From an uncultured Piscinibacter sp. (GTDB lineage: Bacteria > Pseudomonadota > Gammaproteobacteria > Burkholderiales > Burkholderiaceae_C), in NCBI RefSeq assembly GCF_937952055.1, contig NZ_CALFYO010000019.1, forward strand, positions 628,310 to 692,309: 64,000 nucleotides of DNA, written 5' to 3'. A program made the translations under genes and the position numbers. Of this stretch, positions 7,950 to 16,655 are shown in pieces. The notes beneath the pieces are model-generated. The model was not told where the DNA came from and did no database searches. It worked only from the letters and a program-made list of their open reading frames with translations. Position 1 is the first letter of the stretch. Each line of letters opens with the position of its first letter.

Positions 7950-8963
7950 TCAGGCGGCGCGTTCGCGGCTCGCCTGCTCGCGCCGCCAGGTGGCTGGAGG
8001 CCGTCCGGTGGCGCGCTTGAAGGCGCGGGTGAAGGCCGCCTCGGACTCGTAGCCGACGTCCAGCGCGATCGCCGCCACGCTGGCGTGGCCGCTGCGCAGC
8101 TGATTCGCCGCCAGCTGCATGCGCCAGTTCGCCAGGTACTGCATGGGCGGCTGCCCGACGAAGCGCACGAAGCGCTCGTGCAACGCCGAACGCGACAGCC
8201 CCGCTTCGCGGCCGAGGGCCTCCAGCGTCCATTCGCGCGACGGCGACTGGTGCAGCGCGCCTATCGCCTTGCCGACGTGGCGGTCGCGCAGCCCGGCCAG
8301 CCAGCCCGAGGCGTCCTCCGGCAGCGTCTCGAGGTAGCGCCGCGCCGCGTCGACGAAGACCATCTCGCTGACACGCTCCAGCACCGCGTCGCTGCCCGGA
8401 CGCCGCTCGCGCGACTCCTGCACGGCCTGGTGCAGCACGCCGCGCACCCAGTCGCCGACGCCGCTGGCGGGCAGGTGCAGCAGGCGAGGCAGCGTGGCGA
8501 TCAGCGGATTGAACGGCCGCAGGTCGCAGCCGACGAAGCCGCAGACGACGATGTTGCGCGCCTCGTCCACCGGCACCGCGGCGCCGGGGCGCAGCACGCC
8601 GCCGTGGTAGGCCACGGCGATCGGCTTGGGCTCGTCGCGCATCTCGAAGATCCAGTCGGCGCGGTCCGGCATGGCGCGCATGCCCGGCGCGCTGGACAGC
8701 ACGTGGGCGTCGCCGCGCGGGAACATGACGATGTCGCCGGCGGACAGGCGCACCGGCGACTCGCCGGCGGTGGCGGCCCAGCCATCGCCCTTGGCCATCA
8801 GGTGGTACTCGAGCAGGTGCTCGGCGCCGGGCATCACCGCGTCGGCGATGTCGCGCGCCGGCGGTGCCTCGGCCACCCATTCGTCCCGGTAGCTGACGTA
8901 GTAGAAGACCGCGCCGCGCAGGCGCACGCTGCGCAGCACGTCGGACAAGGGGTCGTGGGGCAT
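7950..8963 (-). CDS. AraC-family regulator with N-terminal cupin (AraC-binding) domain
   Basis: 337 residues. The N-terminal cupin region (1-190) includes YHLMAKGDGW and VRLSAGDIVMFPRGDAH, the double-stranded beta-helix used for ligand binding in this subfamily. The C-terminal AraC DNA-binding domain (about 230-330) shows two HTH units: LEALGREAGLSRSALHERF and AIALDVGYESEAAFTRAF, ending in KRATGRPPATWRR. It is divergent from the methyltransferase gene at 9159, the likely target. Ligand unknown. Confidence 0.92.
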   Translation of the reverse strand: MPHDPLSDVLRSVRLRGAVFYYVSYRDEWVAEAPPARDIADAVMPGAEHLLEYHLMAKGDGWAATAGESPVRLSAGDIVMFPRGDAHVLSSAPGMRAMPDRADWIFEMRDEPKPIAVAYHGGVLRPGAAVPVDEARNIVVCGFVGCDLRPFNPLIATLPRLLHLPASGVGDWVRGVLHQAVQESRERRPGSDAVLERVSEMVFVDAARRYLETLPEDASGWLAGLRDRHVGKAIGALHQSPSREWTLEALGREAGLSRSALHERFVRFVGQPPMQYLANWRMQLAANQLRSGHASVAAIALDVGYESEAAFTRAFKRATGRPPATWRREQASRERAA

Positions 8964-9158
8964 GGGTGGACGTTGGGTCAAGCGCGGTGGACGAACGATC
9001 AAGCCGCGCCGCGGTACGGCCCGCATTTCGGACGGGCGAGCAAATCTGCACGACGGCGGGCACGGCGTCAATGCACCGCGCTTCGAAGAATGCAGCGCAT
9101 CGGCGCGATCCATCGAGTGAGCGCCGAACTTCCCTGCCCTCATCCCACGGAGCATCCC

Positions 9159-9989
9159 ATGACCGTCATCGACCACTGCCACACCACGCCGGCGTTCGAC
9201 GCCATCAAGCAGCGCCAGCAGGCCACCTGGGCCAGCGGCGACTTCGCCGTCATCGGCACCACGCTGCAGATCGTCGGCGAGCAGCTCGCGGAGAGCATCG
9301 ACCTGCGCGCCGGCGAGCGCGTCATCGACATCGCCGCCGGCAACGGCAACGCCACGCTGGCCGCCGCGCGGCGCTTCGCCAAGGTGACCTCGACCGACTA
9401 CGTGCCCGCGCTGCTCGGGCGCGGCGCCGAGCGTGCGCGCGCCGAGGCCCTGCCCGTCGAGTTCGTCGAGGCCGATGCCGAGGCGCTGCCCTTCGACGAC
9501 AGCTCGTTCGACGTCGCCCTGTCGACCTTCGGTGCGATGTTCACGCCGCAGCACGAGCGGCCGGCGCAGGAGATGCTGCGCGTGGTGCGCTCGGGCGGCC
9601 GCATCGGCCTGGCCAACTGGACGCCCGAGGGCTTCATCGGCGAACTGTTCAAGGTCATCGGCGCCTACCTGCCGCCGCCGGCGGGCCTGAAGTCGCCGGC
9701 GCTGTGGGGCACCGAGACGCACATCGTCGAGCTGTTCGGTGCGCGTGCCGCCGATATCCGTTGCCAGCGGCGCGACTTCAATTTCCGCTACGCCTCGCCG
9801 GCCCACTGGCTGCAGGTGTTCCGTGACTACTACGGCCCGACGCACAAGGCCTTCGCCGCGCTCGATGCGGCCGCGCAGAAGCGCCTCGCCGCCGACATCA
9901 CCGCGCTGCTGGAACGCCGCAACCGCGGCGGTGCGCATTCGCTGGTGGTGCCCAGCGAGTACCTCGAGGTCATCGTCCACGTGCGCTGA
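9159..9989 (+). CDS. Class I SAM-dependent methyltransferase
   Basis: 276 residues. The SAM-binding Rossmann fold is clear: VIDIAAGNGNATLAAARRFA (motif I), FVEADAEALPFDDSSFDVAL (motifs II/III) and LRVVRSGGRIGLANW (post-III), close to UbiE/Coq5-type small-molecule methyltransferases. The C-terminal part (WGTETHIVELFG onward) is the acceptor region, substrate unknown. Probably controlled by the divergent AraC regulator; 21 bp upstream of the haloperoxidase-like gene, so the two may form an operon. Confidence 0.88.
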   Translation: MTVIDHCHTTPAFDAIKQRQQATWASGDFAVIGTTLQIVGEQLAESIDLRAGERVIDIAAGNGNATLAAARRFAKVTSTDYVPALLGRGAERARAEALPVEFVEADAEALPFDDSSFDVALSTFGAMFTPQHERPAQEMLRVVRSGGRIGLANWTPEGFIGELFKVIGAYLPPPAGLKSPALWGTETHIVELFGARAADIRCQRRDFNFRYASPAHWLQVFRDYYGPTHKAFAALDAAAQKRLAADITALLERRNRGGAHSLVVPSEYLEVIVHVR

Positions 9990-10010
9990 GCGCCAGGAAA
10001 GGAAACGTCC

Positions 10011-11210
10011 ATGAACAAGATCTTCGCAAACCTCGCGCGGTCCGCCGTCGCGACCCTGCTGGGACTGGCCGCCGTGCACGGCGCGCGGGCCGACGTCGTC
10101 ACCGACTGGAACGACAAGGCCTGCACCATCGTCGCCAAGCTCGGCCCCGGCGTGCCGGGCCACCGTGCGATGGCGGTCGTGCAGTCCGCTGTGCTCGAGG
10201 CGGTGCATGCCGTCGGGCCGCAGCGCGGCGCGGTCGAGGCTGCCATCGCCGCGGCCAACCGTGCCACGCTGCTGGCGCTGGTGCCCGCCGAGAAGGCGGC
10301 GATCGAGTCCGCCTACCAGGGTGCCGTGGCCGGCCTGCCCGAGGGGGAGGCGAGCGCCGCTGGCCTGGCCGCCGGCGAGCGTGCCGCGGCGCGCCTGCTG
10401 GCGCGGGCGGCCGCGGACGGCGCGGCGGCGCCCGATCGCTATCAGTGGACCTCCGCTCCGGGCCGCTACGTGCCGACGGTGGTGCCTGCCGCGGCGCAGT
10501 GGCCCGGCCGCAAGACATGGTTGATCGACTCGGCCGCGCAGTTCCGGCCCGGCCCGCCGCCCGAGCTGGGCAGCGAGCTGTGGGCGCGCGACCTGCAGGA
10601 AGTGCGCCGCCTCGGCGAGCGCGGCAGCACGCAGCGCACGGCGGCGCAGACCGAGACGGCCCGCTTCTGGGAGGAGACGCGGCCGCTGGTGTACTTCCCG
10701 CTGTTGCGCTCGGTGGCCGAGATGCCGGGCCGCACGGTGGCGCGTAACGCGAGGCTGTACGCCGCCGCCGCGCTGGCCAACGACGACGCGCTGATCGCGG
10801 TGTTCGACGCCAAGTACCACCACCAGTTCTGGCGTCCGATCGCGGCGGCGCGCACCACGCACCGTGCCGGCACGGCGGTGGCCGAGGCCGAGCCCGGCTG
10901 GACGTCGCTCGTGCCCACACCGCTGCATCCGGAGTATCCCTGCGCGCACTGCGTGCTGGCCGGCGCGCTGGCGGCGGTGATCGACGGCGAACTGCGCGGT
11001 CAGGACGCGCCCGTGCTGCGGACCACCAGCCCGAGCGCGCCCGGCGTGGTGCGCGAGTGGCGCAGCACCGCCGCGATGGTGGAGGAGGTGAAGTCGGCGC
11101 GCATCCTCGGCGGCGTGCACTTCCGTCACTCGACCGAGGTCGGCGCGCAGATGGGCGCGGCGATCGGCCGGCTGGTGCAGCAGCGCCTGCCCGGCGGCGC
11201 GGAGCACTGA
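10011..11210 (+). CDS. Exported vanadium-dependent haloperoxidase/PAP2-like protein
   Basis: 399 residues with a signal peptide (MNKIFANLARS..., cut near residue 27, GARA-D). The C-terminal half has the vanadium haloperoxidase/PAP2 layout: FWRPIAAARTTH, then HPEYPCAHCVLAGA (Pro310-Cys-Ala-His313) in place of the usual PSGH, and GGVHFRHSTEVG with Arg372 and His373. The phosphate/vanadate pocket His and Arg residues remain, but Ser-Gly is replaced by Cys-Ala. Periplasmic; halide oxidation or phosphatase activity cannot be decided. Downstream of the methyltransferase and 2 bp before the GNAT gene. Confidence 0.8.
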   Translation: MNKIFANLARSAVATLLGLAAVHGARADVVTDWNDKACTIVAKLGPGVPGHRAMAVVQSAVLEAVHAVGPQRGAVEAAIAAANRATLLALVPAEKAAIESAYQGAVAGLPEGEASAAGLAAGERAAARLLARAAADGAAAPDRYQWTSAPGRYVPTVVPAAAQWPGRKTWLIDSAAQFRPGPPPELGSELWARDLQEVRRLGERGSTQRTAAQTETARFWEETRPLVYFPLLRSVAEMPGRTVARNARLYAAAALANDDALIAVFDAKYHHQFWRPIAAARTTHRAGTAVAEAEPGWTSLVPTPLHPEYPCAHCVLAGALAAVIDGELRGQDAPVLRTTSPSAPGVVREWRSTAAMVEEVKSARILGGVHFRHSTEVGAQMGAAIGRLVQQRLPGGAEH

Positions 11211-11212
11211 GC

Positions 11213-11737
11213 ATGGCGGCCGCGCTGACCATCCGCGAGGCCCGGCCCGACGAGTTCGCGGCCATCGGCCGCCTGCTCGTCGCGGTGTATGCCGCGCTGC
11301 CGGGCTTTCCCGCGCCGCACGAGCAGCCGGCCTACTACGGCATGCTGGCCGACGTCGCGGGGCTGGCGGCGCGGCCCGGCGTGCGGGTGCTGGTGGCGCA
11401 GTCGTCCGCCGCCGGCCTCGCCGCCGCGGTCGTCTACTTCGGCGACATGGCGCAGTACGGCGCCGGCGACCGGAGCACGTCGATCCGAGACGCCGCAGGC
11501 ATCCGTCTGCTGGCGGTCGACCCGGCTTGCCGCGGCGGCGGCGTCGGTCGGAGGCTGACGCAGGCCTGCATCGATCTGGCACGCGCCGACGGGCAGGGCC
11601 AGGTCATCCTGCACACCACCCGTGCCATGCAGGTGGCCTGGGGGCTCTACGAGCGGCTCGGCTTCGTGCGAGCGGAGGAGCTCGACTTCCAGCAGCAGGA
11701 CCTGCCGGTGTTCGGCTTCAGGCTGGCGCTGCGCTGA
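11213..11737 (+). CDS. GNAT family N-acetyltransferase
   Basis: 174 residues. The acetyl-CoA-binding motif A is IRLLAVDPACRGGGVGRRLTQ (about 100-120, R/Q-x-x-G-x-G/A loop), followed by AWGLYERLGFVRAEELDF, the motif B region. Substrate unknown. Starts 2 bp after the haloperoxidase-like gene, so probably co-transcribed with it. Confidence 0.9.
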   Translation: MAAALTIREARPDEFAAIGRLLVAVYAALPGFPAPHEQPAYYGMLADVAGLAARPGVRVLVAQSSAAGLAAAVVYFGDMAQYGAGDRSTSIRDAAGIRLLAVDPACRGGGVGRRLTQACIDLARADGQGQVILHTTRAMQVAWGLYERLGFVRAEELDFQQQDLPVFGFRLALR

Positions 11738-11786
11738 GACCGGCCGGCGCACGCCTGCGGGGGCCGGCTGGGGCACACTTCGCGCC

Positions 11787-12275
11787 ATGGCCAAGAAGGA
11801 CAAGCACGTCAGCGAAACGCCGGCGACCGCGTGGCTGCGCGAGCGCGGCATCGTCTTCAGCGAACATGTCTACGACTATGTCGAGCATGGCGGCACCGAG
11901 GAGTCGTCGCGCCAGCTCGGCGTGAACGAGCACGAGGTGGTGAAGACGCTGGTGATGCAGGACGACAAGCGCGAGCCGCTGATCATGCTGATGCACGGCG
12001 ACCGGCAGGTGAGCACGAAGAACCTGGCACGAGCCATCGGCGCGAAGTCGGTGGAGCCGTGCACGCCCGAAGTGGCGCAGCGCCACAGCGGCTACCAGGT
12101 CGGCGGCACCTCGCCGTTCGGCACGCGCAAGGCGATGCCGGTGTACGTGGAAGCCACGGTGCTCGCGCTGCCGCGAATCTGCATCAACGGCGGGCGGCGC
12201 GGCTACCTCGTCGGCATCCCGCCGTCGGTCCTCACGTCGCACCTGGGCGCGAAGCCCGTCTCCTGCGCGATCTGA
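11787..12275 (+). CDS. ybaK: Cys-tRNA(Pro)/Cys-tRNA(Cys) deacylase YbaK
   Basis: 162-residue YbaK/EbsC-type trans-editing enzyme that hydrolyses Cys mischarged onto tRNA-Pro by prolyl-tRNA synthetase. Signature stretches: YDYVEHGGTEESSRQLGV, VKTLVMQDDKREPLIMLMHG, VSTKNLARAIGAKSVEPC with the functional Lys, and YQVGGTSPFGTRKAMPVYVE, the substrate loop. Its 3' end overlaps the convergent MATE gene by 44 bp. Confidence 0.93.
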   Translation: MAKKDKHVSETPATAWLRERGIVFSEHVYDYVEHGGTEESSRQLGVNEHEVVKTLVMQDDKREPLIMLMHGDRQVSTKNLARAIGAKSVEPCTPEVAQRHSGYQVGGTSPFGTRKAMPVYVEATVLALPRICINGGRRGYLVGIPPSVLTSHLGAKPVSCAI

Positions 12276-13620
12276 TCATCCAGCCGAGGAAGCCGCACAT
12301 CCCGGTGGCCGCGACGACCAGCCCGGTGGTCGCCGCCGACCACATGCCCGCCGCGCCGAGCAGCGCGGGCGGCGTCAGCCCGGTGAGGTTGAAGCCCACC
12401 GCATAGCCTCCTGCCAGCCCCACGCCCCAGATCGCCAGCGCGTAGATGAGGAGCGGCACCAGCGCGATGCGGTAGGCGCGCAGCACGAAGCCGGCGACGG
12501 CCTGGGCGGCGTCGGCGATGTGGAACGCCGCCACCCAGGCCAGCAGCGGCATCGCCGCAGCGACGATCACCGCGTCGGCCGTGTACAGGCCGATGATCGG
12601 CTCGCGCAGCAGATAGACCGCGCCGCCCATCAGCGCCGCGATCGCCACGCCGATCTCCACGCCGTGCCAGCCGATGCGGTGCGCGTCGCCCTCGTCGCCC
12701 GCGCCGATGCGCTGCGCGACCAGCGTGCTCGCCGCATTGGCGATGGCCAGCGGCATCATGAACATCAGCGAGACCAGGTTCACCGCGATCTGGTGGCCGG
12801 CCACGGGCGTGGCGCCGAGGCGCGAGATGAAGAAGGCCATGAAGGTGAAGCCGGTCACCTCGATCATGATCGAGCCGCCCATCGGCACCCCCAGGCGCAC
12901 CAGCGCGAGCAGGCTGCCGCGGTGCGGCCGCGAGAAGCGGTCGCCGATGTGGAACCGCGCGTAGAACGGGTCGCGTGTCAGGATCGTCCACACCGCGGCG
13001 AGCTGCAGCACCATGCACGACGCCGTGGCCACGCCGCAGCCCGGTGCGCCGAGCGCCGGCACCGGGCCGGCGCCGAAGACGAACAGCGCCGTCAGCGGCA
13101 CCTTCAGCGCCAGCGCGCCGAGCTGCAGCAGCATGACGATCTTCGGACGCGATACCGCGATGTTGAAGCCGCGGAAGGCCGTGAAGAGCAGCGCAGGGGG
13201 CAGCGCCACCGCCAGCGCCGCGAGGTGACCGCGCACCTTCTCGGCCACCGCCGGCTCGGCGCGCGCCAGGTCGAGGAAGGGCTGCGGGAACAGCAGCAGC
13301 AGGCAGCCCGGCACCGACAGCAGCAACGCCAGCCACATCGCCTGGTGCAGCTGCGCACCGCAGGCCTCGAAGTGCTGCGCGCCGAACAGCTGCCCGGCGA
13401 TCGGGCTGATCGCCAGCACGATGCCCATCAGCCCGATGAACACCGTGATGTAGGCAGCGCCGCCGATGGCCAGCGCGGCGAGGTCGGTGCCGCCGGCGCG
13501 TGCCGCCATCATCGTGTCGACGGTGGAGAAGGCGAGCACCGCCACCTGGCCGACGAACACCGGCCAGGCCAGCGGCGCGATGCGCTTCGCGCTGCCGGCC
13601 AGCTTCGCCAAGCGGCTCAT
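12232..13620 (-). CDS. MATE family efflux transporter (NorM-like)
   Basis: 462 residues with about 12 membrane segments in two repeated halves, the MATE fold that expels cationic drugs or metabolites using Na+ or H+. Typical stretches: LAWPVFVGQVAVLAFSTVDT, LAISPIAGQLFGAQHFEACG and LVSLMFMMPLAIANAASTLV. Length matches NorM proteins. The Arg-rich tail overlaps ybaK antisense. Substrate unknown; no neighbouring regulator. Confidence 0.92.
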   Translation of the reverse strand: MSRLAKLAGSAKRIAPLAWPVFVGQVAVLAFSTVDTMMAARAGGTDLAALAIGGAAYITVFIGLMGIVLAISPIAGQLFGAQHFEACGAQLHQAMWLALLLSVPGCLLLLFPQPFLDLARAEPAVAEKVRGHLAALAVALPPALLFTAFRGFNIAVSRPKIVMLLQLGALALKVPLTALFVFGAGPVPALGAPGCGVATASCMVLQLAAVWTILTRDPFYARFHIGDRFSRPHRGSLLALVRLGVPMGGSIMIEVTGFTFMAFFISRLGATPVAGHQIAVNLVSLMFMMPLAIANAASTLVAQRIGAGDEGDAHRIGWHGVEIGVAIAALMGGAVYLLREPIIGLYTADAVIVAAAMPLLAWVAAFHIADAAQAVAGFVLRAYRIALVPLLIYALAIWGVGLAGGYAVGFNLTGLTPPALLGAAGMWSAATTGLVVAATGMCGFLGWMIRSRRRRASRPGAT

Positions 13621-13708
13621 GTCCGCCCCTCGTCCGTCGCATGCGGCGGACGATCCCCCGAGGGGCAGCGGGCCGGCCTCGGCGCGGCCCGTCGCGCGGC
13701 GCGCGGCG

Positions 13709-14122
13709 TCACTCCGATGCCCCGCCGCCGCGCTCGGCGTAGCGGTTGAAGCGCCAGGCCGTGCCTTCCATGGTGATGCGCCGCCAGGTGGCGCGCTTCT
13801 CGCCCGGGCTCATCACGGTCCAGTTCTGCACCTCGTCGAAGCTGCGGCCGCAGCCCTTGCAGACGTCGTCGCCCTGGCTGGTGGAGCAGATCGCGATGCA
13901 CGGCGCGTCGGGCGTGGTCGCGTACCAGTCCAGCCAGGCCTCGCGGGCGCGTGCCGGCAGGCCATCCTCGTCGACCTCCATCTCATGGTGGTAGACCATC
14001 AGCGCATAGACCTCGGCCAGCGCGCGCACCTCGGGGCAGGCGGTGATGCCGTCGGGCGAGGGCGAGCGAGCGCGCCACCAGTTGATGGCGGCCTCGATGT
14101 CGGTGATGTGCAGGGCGGCCAT
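13709..14122 (-). CDS. DUF3717 + DUF1289 domain protein
   Basis: 137 residues with two short domains. Residues 4-70 match DUF3717 (ITDIEAAINWWRARSPSPDG, EVRALAEVYALMVYH). Residues 88-125 match DUF1289, a four-Cys module (PCIAICSTSQGDDVCKGCGR) likely to bind zinc. The fusion is common in betaproteobacteria; its role is unknown. The ATG at 14122 begins the domain, and an upstream in-frame extension would overlap the divergent EgtB-like gene. Confidence 0.82.
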   Translation of the reverse strand: MAALHITDIEAAINWWRARSPSPDGITACPEVRALAEVYALMVYHHEMEVDEDGLPARAREAWLDWYATTPDAPCIAICSTSQGDDVCKGCGRSFDEVQNWTVMSPGEKRATWRRITMEGTAWRFNRYAERGGGASE

Positions 14123-14187
14123 GGTCGGGAGGGCGGCAAGAATAGCAGCGTGGCGCGATCGGCGCAGGCTGCGCAGGCAGTGCCACA

Positions 14188-15435
14188 ATGGGCTCCGCAC
14201 CGAGGTCCGCCGTGCTCGACATCGAAGCTCCGTCCATCGACTCCGCGCGCATGCGCCGCGCGGGACGCGAGCTGTTGTCGCTGGCGCTGATGGACTCGCG
14301 CAACCACACGCTGCGCTGGATCGCCGCCTACGAGCGTGCGCTGTCCACGCCCGAGCTGGAGGTGCCGCAGCAGGCCGAGCTGAGCCCGCCGCTGTGGGAG
14401 CTGGGCCATCTCGGCTGGTTCCAGGAACGCTGGATCGCGCGCAACGTGCAGCGCCAGCGCGGCGCACGCTGCGATCCGACGCAGTCGCGCCTGCCTTCCA
14501 TGCTGCCCGACGCCGACCGCTGCTTCGACCCCGCCGAGGTGTCGCACGCCGGGCGCTGGAAGCTCGAGTTGCCGGACCTGCAATCCACCCGGCAGTACCT
14601 CGTCGACACGCTGGAGACCACGCTCGAGCTGCTCGAGTCCACGCCCGAGGACGACGACGCGCTGTACTTCTACCGCCTCGCGCTGTTCCACGAGGACCTG
14701 CGCGGCGAGTGGTTCGCGCAGATGTCGCAGACGCTGGGCTTCGATGCCGGCCTGCTGGGCGCGCCGGCGGCAGTCAATGCGCGCGATGCACTGCTCTTCC
14801 CGGCCACGCGCTGGACGCTGGGCTGCGAGCCCGGCGGCTTCGTGTTCGACAACGAGAAGTGGGTGCACGAGGTCGACGTGCCCGAGTTCGAGATCGATGC
14901 GCAGCCGGTGAGCTGGTCGCAGTTCGCCGAGTTCGTCGAAGACGGCGGCTACGACGCGCAGGAGTTCTGGCACCCGCAGGGCTGGGAGCGGCTGCAGCGC
15001 GAAGGCCGGCGCTCGCCGCGCCATGTCGATCAGATGCGCCATGGCGTGCTGGCGCAGCGCTTCGGCAAGCTGATGCGCGTGCCGATGGCACAACCGGCGA
15101 TGCACGTGAGCTGGTACGAGGCCGATGCCTGGTGCCGCTGGTCCGGCCGCCGCCTGCCCAGCGAGGTGGAGTGGGAGGCCGCCGCCCACCAGGGGGCGAG
15201 CCGCGGTTTCCGCTGGGGCGACCTGTGGGAGTGGACGGCCACCACCTTCCGGCCCTATCCCGGCTTCGCGCCGGGACCGCTGCGCGACTACTCGCAAGCC
15301 GCCTTCGGCACGCACAAGGTGCTTCGCGGTGCCTCGTTCGCGACGCGCGCGCGGGTGCGCAGCGCCAAGTTCCGCCACTTCGCGATGCCCGAGCGGGACG
15401 ATCTGTTCTGCGGCTTCCGCAGCTGCGCGCTCTGA
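14188..15435 (+). CDS. EgtB/SenA-type nonheme-iron sulfoxide/selenoxide synthase
   Basis: 415 residues. N-terminal DinB-like four-helix part (20-200) with candidate iron ligands in WELGHLGWFQERW and ALFHEDLRGEWF; C-terminal formylglycine-generating-enzyme-like domain (210-415) with WSQFAEFVEDGGY, RLPSEVEWEAAA and VLRGASFATRARV. The family couples a thiol or seleno-sugar to hercynine. The LSLALMDSRNHTLRW opening recalls, from memory, the SenA (selenoneine synthase) branch more than classical EgtB. No senB, senC or egtD is adjacent. It precedes alkB by 14 bp, probably as an operon. Confidence 0.78.
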   Translation: MGSAPRSAVLDIEAPSIDSARMRRAGRELLSLALMDSRNHTLRWIAAYERALSTPELEVPQQAELSPPLWELGHLGWFQERWIARNVQRQRGARCDPTQSRLPSMLPDADRCFDPAEVSHAGRWKLELPDLQSTRQYLVDTLETTLELLESTPEDDDALYFYRLALFHEDLRGEWFAQMSQTLGFDAGLLGAPAAVNARDALLFPATRWTLGCEPGGFVFDNEKWVHEVDVPEFEIDAQPVSWSQFAEFVEDGGYDAQEFWHPQGWERLQREGRRSPRHVDQMRHGVLAQRFGKLMRVPMAQPAMHVSWYEADAWCRWSGRRLPSEVEWEAAAHQGASRGFRWGDLWEWTATTFRPYPGFAPGPLRDYSQAAFGTHKVLRGASFATRARVRSAKFRHFAMPERDDLFCGFRSCAL

Positions 15436-15449
15436 GCGCCGGCACGGCG

Positions 15450-16655
15450 ATGGGCCTGCTGTCCGCAAGCTACGCCGCCACGGGGTCCGACGGCCGTACC
15501 GTCGTCTGGCGCGACGGCAAGCGCCTCGCCTGGCTGCTGTCGGTGGTCTATCCGCTGGTGCCGCTGATCGGTGTGGCGCTTCATGCCTACACCGGAGCGC
15601 CGATCGCGCTGGCACTGCCGCTGCTCATCGGCTACGGCCTCATGCCGCTGCTCGACGCGCTGATCGGCGAGGACCTGAACAACCCGCCCGAGGCGGTGGT
15701 GCCGCAACTCGAGGCCGACCGCTACTACCGCTGGCTGACCTGGGCCACGGTGCCGCTGTACTTCGTCACGCTGATCGTCTGTGCCTGGTGGGCCGGCACG
15801 CAGCACCTGCCGGGATGGGCATTGCTCGTGCTCGCCTACGTCGCCGGCACCAACTCCGGCATGGGCCTGACCACCGGCCACGAGCTCGGCCACAAGCACA
15901 ACGCCGTCGAGCAGTGGCTGGCGAAGCTGATCCTCGCCGTGCCGGCCTACGGCCACTTCACGGTCGAGCACGGCCGCGGCCACCACCGCTGGGTGTCGAC
16001 GCCGGAAGACTATGCGAGCGCGCGCATGGGCGAGAGCATCTACCGCTTCGCGCTGCGCGAGCTGCCCGGCGGCATCCGCCGCGCCTGGCAGCTCGAGTCG
16101 CGGCGCCTGACCGCGCTGGGCTTCTCGCCGTGGAGCTGGCGCAACGGCATGCTGCAGTCGTATGCGATCACCGCCGTGCTGCAACTCGGCCTGCTCGCCG
16201 CGTTCGGGCCGGTGATGCTGGTCTTTCTCGCCATTCACAACGTCGTGGCCTGGTGGCAGCTCACCTCGGCCAACTACGTCGAGCACTACGGACTGCTGCG
16301 CGACAAGCTGCCGGACGGCCAGTACGAGGCGCCGCAGCCGCACCATTCCTGGAACACCAACCACCTAGTCACCAACCTGGCGCTGTTCCACCTGCAGCGC
16401 CATTCGGACCACCACGCGAACCCCTCGCGGCGCTACCAGAGCCTGCGCCACTTCCCCGACCTGCCGCAGCTGCCCAGCGGCTACTTCGGCATGTTCACGA
16501 TGGCCTACTTCCCGCGCTGGTGGTTCCGCGTGATGGACCCGCGGCTGCTCGCCCTGCCGCATGTGCAGGGAGACCTCGGCAAGGTGAACATCGACCCGGC
16601 CTCGCGCGCGCGCCTCGAGGCTCGGTACGGCGATCAGCGCTTGGGCTTGCGGTAG
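15450..16655 (+). CDS. alkB: Alkane 1-monooxygenase (AlkB)
   Basis: 401-residue membrane di-iron hydroxylase for the terminal carbon of alkanes or fatty chains. All histidine boxes are present: HELGHK (144-149), EHGRGHH (173-179), NYVEHYG (His279, the AlkB-specific box) and LQRHSDHH (His318-His322). Around six membrane segments lie between and before them. The rubredoxin and reductase that feed electrons are not nearby. Starts 14 bp after the EgtB-like gene and overlaps the convergent ModE-like gene by 22 bp. Confidence 0.95.
   Translation: MGLLSASYAATGSDGRTVVWRDGKRLAWLLSVVYPLVPLIGVALHAYTGAPIALALPLLIGYGLMPLLDALIGEDLNNPPEAVVPQLEADRYYRWLTWATVPLYFVTLIVCAWWAGTQHLPGWALLVLAYVAGTNSGMGLTTGHELGHKHNAVEQWLAKLILAVPAYGHFTVEHGRGHHRWVSTPEDYASARMGESIYRFALRELPGGIRRAWQLESRRLTALGFSPWSWRNGMLQSYAITAVLQLGLLAAFGPVMLVFLAIHNVVAWWQLTSANYVEHYGLLRDKLPDGQYEAPQPHHSWNTNHLVTNLALFHLQRHSDHHANPSRRYQSLRHFPDLPQLPSGYFGMFTMAYFPRWWFRVMDPRLLALPHVQGDLGKVNIDPASRARLEARYGDQRLGLR

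Noticed and set aside
7950..11582. One long minus-strand frame covering AraC, methyltransferase and haloperoxidase regions
   Set aside because: Only the last 337 codons (the AraC protein, from 8963) are coding-like; the upstream part is antisense to clear plus-strand genes.
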